Positions 36,808 to 43,141 of a stretch of 64,000 nucleotides of DNA are shown piece by piece. This stretch comes from Roseithermus sacchariphilus. Lineage in GTDB: Bacteria; Bacteroidota; Rhodothermia; Rhodothermales; MEBIC09517. The first letter of the stretch is position 1. Each line of letters starts with the position of its first letter. The stretch covers positions 124,001-188,000 of the forward strand of contig CP030158.1 in the NCBI GenBank assembly GCA_003285105.1. The letters are read 5' to 3'. The position numbers and the translations under genes were made by a program. Below the pieces are notes generated by a model. The model saw only the letters and a list, made by a program, of their open reading frames with translations, was not told the DNA's origin and did no database searches.

Positions 36808-37299
36808 ATGGAACGGAACGAGCCGATGGAACCGAAGGACACCCTCCACATAGACCGCCGCAAGCGCATCGCGCTGGTGGCTCACGACCACAAGAAGCGC
36901 GACCTGCTCGAATGGGCGCGCTACAACCGCGAGGTGCTGACCCGGCACGAGATCTACGCCACCGGCACGACCGGCAAGCTGCTGGCGGAGGCCCTGCCGG
37001 AGGCCACGATCATCCGCCTGCAGAGCGGCCCGCTGGGCGGCGATCAGCAGATCGGCGGCAAGATCGCCGAGGGCCTGATCGACCTGCTGATCTTCTTCTG
37101 GGACCCGCTGATGCCGCAACCCCACGACCCCGACGTGAAGGCGCTGCTCCGCGTTGCCGTCGTGTGGAACATCCCCATCGCCTGCAACCGGGCGACGGCG
37201 GACTACCTCATCTCCTCGCCGCTGCTGACGAGCGCCTACGAGCGGCTGCTGCCGTCCTACGAGGCCCACCTGGAACGCACGGTCGGAGACGAGGCCTGA
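36808..37299 (+). CDS. mgsA: Methylglyoxal synthase
   Basis: Converts dihydroxyacetone phosphate to methylglyoxal and phosphate, a bypass that relieves sugar-phosphate stress. 163 residues, typical. Signatures: RIALVAHDHKKRDLLEWA near the N-terminus, ATGTTGKLL, the phosphate-binding SGPLGGDQQIGGKIAEG, FFWDPLMPQPHDPDVKALLR with the catalytic aspartate region, and IPIACNRATADYL. ATG at 36808 is taken; an internal ATG six codons later is also possible. It is a single-gene unit converging on the homogentisate dioxygenase gene. Confidence 0.95.
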   Translation: MERNEPMEPKDTLHIDRRKRIALVAHDHKKRDLLEWARYNREVLTRHEIYATGTTGKLLAEALPEATIIRLQSGPLGGDQQIGGKIAEGLIDLLIFFWDPLMPQPHDPDVKALLRVAVVWNIPIACNRATADYLISSPLLTSAYERLLPSYEAHLERTVGDEA

Positions 37300-37334
37300 G
37301 CCCGGCCGAGGCTACGTCCCGGCTGTCTGCCCCG

Positions 37335-38522
37335 CTATGCCCCGTTGGCCGGCAGCGCGTGCCGCTCGGGCTGCCAGGAGTAGGCGTAGTCCTCGTCCTC
37401 GATGCCGAGAGCGGCCTGCGTCAGGTGCAGCGGACGGAAGGTGTCGACCATGACGGCCAGCTCCTCGGTCTTCTCCTTGCCGATGGAGCCCTCGTAGGCG
37501 CCCGGATGCGGCCCGTGCGGAATCCCGCCCGGATGCAGCGTGAACGAGGCCCGCTCGATGCCCCGCCGGCTCATGAAGTCGCCCTCGGCGTAGAAGAGCA
37601 CCTCGTCCGAGTCGATGTTCGAGTGGTTGTAGGGCGCCGGGATCGCCTCCGGGTGGTAGTCGAACAGCCGCGGCACGAACGAGCACACCACGAAGTTGTG
37701 CGCCTCGAACATCTGGTGCACCGGCGGCGGCTGGTGGATACGCCCGGTGATGGGCTCGAAGTCGTGGATGGAGAGGGCGTACGGGTACATGTAGCCGTCC
37801 CACCCGACCACGTCGAAGGGGTGGTAGCGCATCACGTAGCGGTGCAGGTAGCCGTGCTTCTGGATGCGCACCTCGAACTCCCCGCGCTCGTCGTGGGTCA
37901 CCAGCTCGGTCGGCGGGCGGATGTCGCGCTCGCAGTAGGGGCTGTGTTCCAGCAGTTGCCCGAAAGCGTTGCGGTACTTCTTCGGGAAGCGGATCTCGGA
38001 CGAGGCCTCGATGACGAGCAGGCGGGGCGGCTCCGGCCCGTCGAACGTCCACCGGTGCGTCAGCGTGCGGGGCACGTGCACGTAGTCGCCCTGCGTGAAG
38101 CGAACCGTGCCGAGCATCGTCTCGAGCGTGCCCTCGCCCTCGTGGACGAACACCAGCTCGTCGCACGAGGCGTTCTTGTAGAAGAAGGTCATCGGCTCCG
38201 TGGGCCGGGCCAGCGCCAGGCGGACGTCGGCGTTGCCCAGGAGCACCTGCCGTCCCGTCAGCCAGTCGCCCCCGGGCTCGATCGCCGCGCCGCGCAGATG
38301 GCGGTGGCGCAGGAAGTCGCGGTCGGCATACTCGACCCGGTAGGGAACCGGCGCCTCGATGCGCTCGACGAGCGTGGGCGGGTGGAGGTGATAGGCGATC
38401 GACGAGATCCCGCTGAAGCCCTCGGCGCCCACCACCTCTTCGTGGTAGAGCGTGCCGTCGGGCTTGCGAAACTGCGTGTGCCGCTTCCGCGGAATCTGTC
38501 CGAGGCGGGTGTAGTAGGGCAT
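37335..38522 (-). CDS. hmgA: Homogentisate 1,2-dioxygenase
   Basis: Non-haem Fe(II) ring-cleaving enzyme of tyrosine/phenylalanine breakdown, opening homogentisate to maleylacetoacetate. 395 residues, slightly shorter than the proteobacterial form (about 430). The cupin-type iron-binding region is clear: NHSNIDSDEVLFYAEGDFMSRRGIE followed by SFTLHPGGIPHGPHPGAYEGS, with the conserved histidines and glutamate. It is the last gene of a three-gene minus-strand operon, 96 bases after hppD. Fumarylacetoacetate hydrolase and maleylacetoacetate isomerase are not in the window. Confidence 0.92.
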   Translation of the reverse strand: MPYYTRLGQIPRKRHTQFRKPDGTLYHEEVVGAEGFSGISSIAYHLHPPTLVERIEAPVPYRVEYADRDFLRHRHLRGAAIEPGGDWLTGRQVLLGNADVRLALARPTEPMTFFYKNASCDELVFVHEGEGTLETMLGTVRFTQGDYVHVPRTLTHRWTFDGPEPPRLLVIEASSEIRFPKKYRNAFGQLLEHSPYCERDIRPPTELVTHDERGEFEVRIQKHGYLHRYVMRYHPFDVVGWDGYMYPYALSIHDFEPITGRIHQPPPVHQMFEAHNFVVCSFVPRLFDYHPEAIPAPYNHSNIDSDEVLFYAEGDFMSRRGIERASFTLHPGGIPHGPHPGAYEGSIGKEKTEELAVMVDTFRPLHLTQAALGIEDEDYAYSWQPERHALPANGA

Positions 38523-38618
38523 GGCGGTGAATCGTTCGAAGTTCGAGGGAAGACGGGGCGGAGGAAGATCGATGGGCGAGGAGCGAAAAACCGGTCGGCC
38601 AGGCGCCCTTCGCCCTGC

Positions 38619-39746
38619 TCACAGATTTCCCCGGAGGGCCTGTTCGCGTTCGATGGCTTCGAAGAGGGCCTTGAAGTTGCCCGCCCCGAAGCTGCGGGCG
38701 CCCTTGCGCTGGATGATCTCGTAGAAGACCGTCGGGCGATCCTGCACGGGCTTCGTAAAGATCTGCAGCAGGTAGCCGTCCGGGTCGCGGTCGACCAGGA
38801 TGCCCAGCTCGGCCAGGGCGTCCAGCGGCTCGTCGATGCGGCCGACGCGCTCCTGCAGCACGTCGTAGTAGGTGGTGGGGACGTGGAGGAACTCGACGCC
38901 GCGCCGGCGCAGCTCGGTGACGGTATGCAGGATGTCGTCCGTCGCCATCGCCACGTGCTGCACACCGGGCCCGCGGTAGTACTCCAGGTATTCCTCGATC
39001 TGGCTCTTCTTGCGGCCCGGCGCGGGCTCGTTGATCGGGAATTTGATGCGCTCGTTGCCGTTGGCCATCACCTTCGACATCAGCGCCGAGTACTCGGTCG
39101 AGATCGTCTTGTCGTCGAACGAGATCAGATTCTTGAAGCCCATCACGTCGGCATAGAATCGCACATAGGCCTCCATCTCGCCGAGGTTGACGTTCCCGAC
39201 GCAGTGATCGACGTACTTCAGCCCGACCGGCGCGGCCCCGGCATAGGGGTTGTCCCAGGCGACGAAGCCGGGCATGAACAGGCCGTCGTAGTGCCGGCGT
39301 TCGATGAAGCTGTGGATGGTGTCGCCGTAGGTGGCGATGGCCGCGCGGACGATGCGGCCGTGCTCGTCTTCCAGCACTTCGGGCTCGTACACGGGGGTAG
39401 CCCCGCGCCGGACGGTTTCCTCGAACGCGGCGCGGGCATCGTCGACCCACAGGGCAATGTCCCGCACGCCGTCGCCGTGGCGCAGGACGTGCCGGGCCAC
39501 GAAGCTGTCCGGCGTGAGCGGCGCCGTCAGGAGGAAGCGGATCTTGCCCTGACGCAGGAGGTAGCTCGTCGTCTCGCGGGAGCCCGTCTCCAGCCCCCGG
39601 TAGCCGACGATCTCGAAGCCGAAGGCCGTCCGGTAGAAGTGGGCGGCCTGTCTGGCATTGCCGACGTAAAACTCGATGTAGTCCGTCCCGTTGATCGGCA
39701 GGAAGTCCTGTTCCGCCGTCGGGGCAGCGTGTACGTGCGGTTCCAT
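38619..39746 (-). CDS. hppD: 4-hydroxyphenylpyruvate dioxygenase
   Basis: Fe(II) dioxygenase converting 4-hydroxyphenylpyruvate to homogentisate, the substrate of the next enzyme in the operon. 375 residues with two vicinal-oxygen-chelate halves. The iron ligands lie in the C-terminal half: His in VDHCVGNV, His in [12 protein letters not shown] and Glu in [11 protein letters not shown], close to the [14 protein letters not shown] terminal helix. It lies 96 bases upstream of hmgA and 46 bases downstream of an unrecognised gene, all minus strand. Confidence 0.95.
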   Translation of the reverse strand: MEPHVHAAPTAEQDFLPINGTDYIEFYVGNARQAAHFYRTAFGFEIVGYRGLETGSRETTSYLLRQGKIRFLLTAPLTPDSFVARHVLRHGDGVRDIALWVDDARAAFEETVRRGATPVYEPEVLEDEHGRIVRAAIATYGDTIHSFIERRHYDGLFMPGFVAWDNPYAGAAPVGLKYVDHCVGNVNLGEMEAYVRFYADVMGFKNLISFDDKTISTEYSALMSKVMANGNERIKFPINEPAPGRKKSQIEEYLEYYRGPGVQHVAMATDDILHTVTELRRRGVEFLHVPTTYYDVLQERVGRIDEPLDALAELGILVDRDPDGYLLQIFTKPVQDRPTVFYEIIQRKGARSFGAGNFKALFEAIEREQALRGNL

Positions 39747-39792
39747 CGGATCGGTCGGTTGATGTGGGTGGATAGGAGGGTGTCGCCGGGCG

Positions 39793-40794
39793 TCACGGCA
39801 GCCAGCCGAGGCGGCGAAGCGCCCGGACGGGTTCGGCGAAGCTGCAACTGCCGAAGGCGGTCGCGGCGTGGGTGCGGGCGTCCCGGATCTGCTCCAGCCC
39901 GGCGTGCAGGTCGTCCCAGGTGAGGCCGTCGTCGTCGAAGCGCAGGGCCTCGGGTTCGTCGGCCTCGAGGATCCGGCGGATCCGTGCCGGGCCGATGGGG
40001 TGCACGCGTGCCAGGACGGCCGCGCCGAGGACGTTGAGGAAGCCGTGTGCCGGGACGCCCAGCACGGCGTCCCAGTGCCGGAGCGGGTGATGCAACCCGG
40101 CCGTCGCCTTGAAGCGCACGCCCGCCCGGCGGCATGCCGCCAGGAAGGAGGCCACGAAGTCCGCCGAGGGGATCGCCTCGGGCCGGAGGCCGCCGCAGCG
40201 CAGCTTGAGGCCCACGTGGAGCCGGGGCAGGTCGAAGGCCGGAAGCGCTTCCGAGAGCGCTTCGACGAGCGCCTGTTGCCGTTCGGAACGCGGCACTTCG
40301 AGGAAGAGGGCCGTCAGCGGAACGGTCCCCGGCGCCGCGTGGTCGATGGCCTCCCACAGGCCCTGCAACACGGCCTGCACGTCGGCCACCTGCCGGAGAC
40401 GCTCCGGCAGCCGCACCTCCAGCGCCTCGACCCGCACCTCCGCGTCGAAGCACTGCTGAAACGCCGCGAGGGCCTCCAGGTCGCCGGCGAGGTGCGCGGC
40501 GAAGGTGTCCGGTGCGGCTCCGTGACCGGCGAGCACCGACAGGCGCAGCGGCGCCCCCGGCATCAACACCCCCGGCAGCGCACCGAGGTCGTCCAGCCGG
40601 GCCACCGGGAGGACGAGCCGACCCAGTATCCAGGCGTGGGGGCCGGTCTGATGCGCCAGGTAGCGGCGGACGGTCTCCTCCAGCGGCCGCCGGGCCGGGG
40701 GAAACAGCGCGGCGTAATCGACCACCCCGTGCAGCAGCGCGTGCAGCGAGGCCGGAACGGCCACCGTGGCCGGCATGGAGGGCTGGGAAGGCAT
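39793..40794 (-). CDS. Conserved-looking protein of unknown function in the tyrosine catabolic operon
   Basis: 333 residues, no signal peptide or membrane helix, so cytoplasmic. I do not recognise the family. Segments look like a folded, possibly TIM-barrel-like enzyme: [59 protein letters not shown] and [14 protein letters not shown], with conserved-looking Lys, Arg, Cys and paired His residues. The spacing (46 bases before hppD, then hmgA) suggests one transcription unit and a role in 4-hydroxyphenylpyruvate or homogentisate metabolism. The genes for the last two pathway steps are missing here, so a replacement or accessory role is possible but unproven. Confidence 0.7.
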   Translation of the reverse strand: MPSQPSMPATVAVPASLHALLHGVVDYAALFPPARRPLEETVRRYLAHQTGPHAWILGRLVLPVARLDDLGALPGVLMPGAPLRLSVLAGHGAAPDTFAAHLAGDLEALAAFQQCFDAEVRVEALEVRLPERLRQVADVQAVLQGLWEAIDHAAPGTVPLTALFLEVPRSERQQALVEALSEALPAFDLPRLHVGLKLRCGGLRPEAIPSADFVASFLAACRRAGVRFKATAGLHHPLRHWDAVLGVPAHGFLNVLGAAVLARVHPIGPARIRRILEADEPEALRFDDDGLTWDDLHAGLEQIRDARTHAATAFGSCSFAEPVRALRRLGWLP

Positions 40795-40979
40795 GGCGCG
40801 CGTGCAGGTCGGTGTATCATCGGTACCGCCACCCGGCGGCGTGCGTTCCCCGGCCGCATCGGCCCCCGCAGCCTCATCCCGCAGGCCTCATCCCGCACAG
40901 CCCGCACGTGTCCGGGCGGCGGTAGAGCAGGCCTGCGTCAGGCCCGGCTCGTCGACAGCGCGAGTGCTGGGAGTACCGC

Positions 40980-41270
40980 TCACGAGTCAAGCACTTGATC
41001 ATCCGGCCCTGGCGGCATGTCCGGCGCGCGATCGAGCAGGGCGCGCAGCAACACCTCGGCGGATGTGCCTTCGTCAGCGGCCCGCGCCTCTGCCCGGCGA
41101 GCCCGCGTGCGGAGGTACGCCCGCTGGAGATTCGCGTCGAATGCTACTGCTTTGTCGGCGGCCCCCAGCAGCATGAACGGATTCATGAAGATCCCTTCCT
41201 GCTCCGCCAACGCACGAATGCGTTCGTGCAGATACTTCGGTAAAGGAACGGTCAGCGCACCCCTGGGTCT
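40980..41270 (-). pseudogene. Decayed ribbon-helix-helix antitoxin-like gene
   Basis: The frame is open from an upstream TGA at 41271-41273 and reads LTVPLPKYLHERIRALAEQEGI, then FMNPFMLLGAADKAVAF. This is the pattern of RHH/CopG-type antitoxins (beta strand LTVPLPKYLHERI, then two helices). About 20 residues of the DNA-binding fold lie upstream of the first possible TTG at 41210, and there is no ATG, GTG or TTG at the expected position, only CTG at 41255. The gene has therefore probably lost its start, or uses CTG. No toxin partner follows; an intact VapBC pair lies just upstream. Confidence 0.5.
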
Positions 41271-41357
41271 TCAGCCTATTTGGTCGGTGGGTAAGCGGTC
41301 ACCCCCGGACTGATTTCTGCCAACGGCATCGCCAGCCCGACCGTGCTTCCTGGCCGG

Positions 41358-41777
41358 CTACCCGCTCACCAGCGGAATGCCGAGGCTCGTAGCAGCATCC
41401 CTGAGTGCCTGGTCCAGCGTTGCCAACGGTAATCCTTCCTGCCGCGCCACATCCAGGTAAAGTGCATCATACACCGTCAACTGGTAAGCCCGAGCTACCG
41501 CCATGATCGCTGCAAACGTCCGTTCCGGAGAAGATACCGCCACCGTGACGGGTAGGGTCAATAGCATCGCCAGGAACGCGTCGGCATCGGTCGTGGTGAT
41601 GCGTCCCCGGCGCTCGGCTGTGCGAAGCGCGTTCGCAACCTCTGACGGCCAGATGGCCGGCACGAGGCTCTCGGCACCGGCGCGTATCTGGTCATACACG
41701 CCTTCCGTGAAGGGCGTCGCTTCGTCCTCGAAACACCAGGCCACCGTCAGCGACGCATCCAGCACGAAGTCCGGCAT
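41358..41777 (-). CDS. vapC: PIN-domain ribonuclease toxin (VapC family)
   Basis: Type II toxin of 139 residues, expected to cleave RNA using Mg2+ when not bound by its antitoxin. The acidic PIN site is visible: Asp in FVLDASLTVAWCFEDE, Glu in WPSEVANALRTAERRGRI, Asp in VYDALYLDVARQEG and Asp in LATLDQALRDAA. The ATG overlaps the antitoxin stop by one base (TGATG), so the pair is translationally coupled. Stand-alone PIN proteins exist, but the coupled small gene makes a toxin-antitoxin module likely. Confidence 0.88.
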   Translation of the reverse strand: MPDFVLDASLTVAWCFEDEATPFTEGVYDQIRAGAESLVPAIWPSEVANALRTAERRGRITTTDADAFLAMLLTLPVTVAVSSPERTFAAIMAVARAYQLTVYDALYLDVARQEGLPLATLDQALRDAATSLGIPLVSG

Positions 41778-42019
41778 CAGCGACGTCCTTCGTTGATCAA
41801 CTCCCGCAGGGTCAGATCATCACCCAGGGTGATCCTCTTGCGCCGTCTGCGCCAGGCATCCATGGCCCGGACCGTCTCCTGTCGGGGTACGGACGATGAG
41901 GGAGCCTCAAACTGGTCAAGCACCGCCAGCACCTGCTTCGCGATCTGCTGTTGTGTGGCCTCGGGTAACGATTCCAACCCCTGCAATCGGTCGATCGTCT
42001 GCTGAAGAAGCCGAGTCAT
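41777..42019 (-). CDS. vapB: VapB-like antitoxin
   Basis: 80-residue protein from MTRLLQQTIDRLQ (an ATG five codons earlier is possible). The N-terminal helical segment (LPEATQQQIAKQVLAVLDQFE) is followed by a charged middle and a C-terminal tail (LGDDLTLRELINEGRR) of the sort that wraps around PIN toxins. Its stop overlaps the vapC start as TGATG. No clear operator palindrome was seen upstream. The antitoxin call rests mainly on size and position. Confidence 0.75.
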   Translation of the reverse strand: MTRLLQQTIDRLQGLESLPEATQQQIAKQVLAVLDQFEAPSSSVPRQETVRAMDAWRRRRKRITLGDDLTLRELINEGRR

Positions 42020-42090
42020 GATGCCATCCCTCACGGTCAGTGATCCAGTAAATGTTGCTACGTCGCGTGACGATGGCAGGTTGCCGCTAG

Positions 42091-42271
42091 ATTGCCCCCG
42101 AGCGCACGGCGGCCCCGCCGGTCGAAGCGGACGGGGCCACCTGCGCCTGCGCGATCACCGCCTGCGCGACCAGCGCCTGCGCGATCGGTCTGGACCCGGT
42201 TACTTCAGCAGCACCGCCCGCTGCGTGGCCGCGAACTGCTCCCCGACGGCCCGCACCAGGTACAACCCGCT
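42091..42271. repeat. Partial duplication of the T9SS gene 3' end and its downstream sequence (copy A)
   Basis: Matches 42991-43141 base for base apart from one substitution near 42097 and a 30-base insertion at about 42151-42180. The insertion consists of two extra copies of a 15-base CGCCTGCGCGAyCAs unit. It includes the last coding stretch of the sorting domain and about 110 bases beyond the stop. Confidence 0.85.
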
Positions 42272-42285
42272 GGGCGCGTCCGAAT
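42200..42285 (-). pseudogene. Remnant of a T9SS C-terminal sorting domain
   Basis: On the minus strand this reads SGLYLVRAVGEQFAATQ then RAVLLK-stop, identical to the end of the 863-residue T9SS protein encoded at 43070-45661. No start and no body of a gene precede it, since the upstream neighbour is the separate lipoprotein gene. It is therefore a leftover 3' fragment produced by duplication or by deletion between two tandem T9SS genes. Confidence 0.8.
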
Positions 42286-42318
42286 CACGAATCACGAACG
42301 CTTGACGCAGCACTAGCG

Positions 42319-42918
42319 TCAGTTGCAGCTGTTCCGGAAGATGTCTTCGGTAATATTGGCGGCGTTGAGCGTGACGCCGTCAAACGAGCAGGTGAGGCTG
42401 CCACTGTTACACGTCGCGCTGATCGACCCGTTGAACGAGATCGTCGCATCCTGCGTCGAGACGTTGGTCGTGACGGTCTGCGCGAAGTTGTTGTAGTTGA
42501 CGACGCACTCGGCTGTCAGCTGGCCGTTCATCGTAACCTCGTAGGTGATCGACGTGAAGTCCGACGCGAACGACCCGTCGCCTTCGTAGGTGAGGGTGCC
42601 GTTGAGATCGTTGCAGTCGTTGAACGTCATCGACAGGTCGAACGCGAAGCCACCGGACGAGACGCTGGTCTGGTCGCCCTGGACGTCCACCGTACCACCC
42701 TGCGGGCACTCGATGATCTCCTGCGAGCCTTCACTTTTTCCGACACTGAACGGGTTGAACGCCACCGCCAGCGCACTGGATAAGCGGTTGAACATGGCGC
42801 TGAGTTCGACCGTGGCTTCGCTGTCCAACTCGTCGTCATTGCTATCACAGGCAACAAACGTCGAACTGCCGAGCAACAGAAGGATGAGGGCAAGTACAGA
42901 AATACGAGTCGTTTTCAT
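42319..42918 (-). CDS. Putative lipoprotein of unknown function
   Basis: 199 residues from MKTTRISVLALILLLLG. A lipoprotein signal ends at the cysteine of FVAC, followed by an acidic DSNDDELDSE tether typical of surface-exported Bacteroidota lipoproteins. The mature domain is Thr/Ser/Asn-rich and beta-like (GGFAFDLSMTFNDCNDLNGTLTYEG, YEVTMNGQLTAECVVNYNN, ATISFNGSISATC) with several cysteines that may pair. No family recognised. It is enclosed by the two copies of the duplicated T9SS 3' end. Its codon usage is less GC-rich than neighbouring genes. Confidence 0.65.
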   Translation of the reverse strand: MKTTRISVLALILLLLGSSTFVACDSNDDELDSEATVELSAMFNRLSSALAVAFNPFSVGKSEGSQEIIECPQGGTVDVQGDQTSVSSGGFAFDLSMTFNDCNDLNGTLTYEGDGSFASDFTSITYEVTMNGQLTAECVVNYNNFAQTVTTNVSTQDATISFNGSISATCNSGSLTCSFDGVTLNAANITEDIFRNSCN

Positions 42919-42990
42919 GGATATCTCCAAACAGAAAAAGAATGAGTAGGATGGCCAGGCGGGTAAGACACAATAAAGTACTGCGTTTGG

Positions 42991-43141
42991 ATTGCCACCG
43001 AGCGCACGGCGGCCCCGCCGGTCGAAGCGGACGGGGCCACCTGCGCCTGCGCGATCGGTCTGGACCCGGTTACTTCAGCAGCACCGCCCGCTGCGTGGCC
43101 GCGAACTGCTCCCCGACGGCCCGCACCAGGTACAACCCGCT
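42991..43141. repeat. 3' end and downstream sequence of the T9SS gene (copy B of the duplication)
   Basis: Intact counterpart of 42091-42271, here attached to the complete T9SS gene. Together the two copies form direct repeats around the lipoprotein gene. Confidence 0.85.

Noticed and set aside
36771-39923. Long plus-strand open frame opposite the tyrosine-catabolic operon
   Set aside because: The hmgA and hppD metal ligands and full-length families on the minus strand are decisive.
42091-42130. GC-rich inverted repeat GGCCCCGCC...GGACGGGGCC as a terminator after the T9SS gene copies
   Set aside because: The stem is imperfect beyond seven pairs and no T-run follows on the minus strand, so termination could not be supported.
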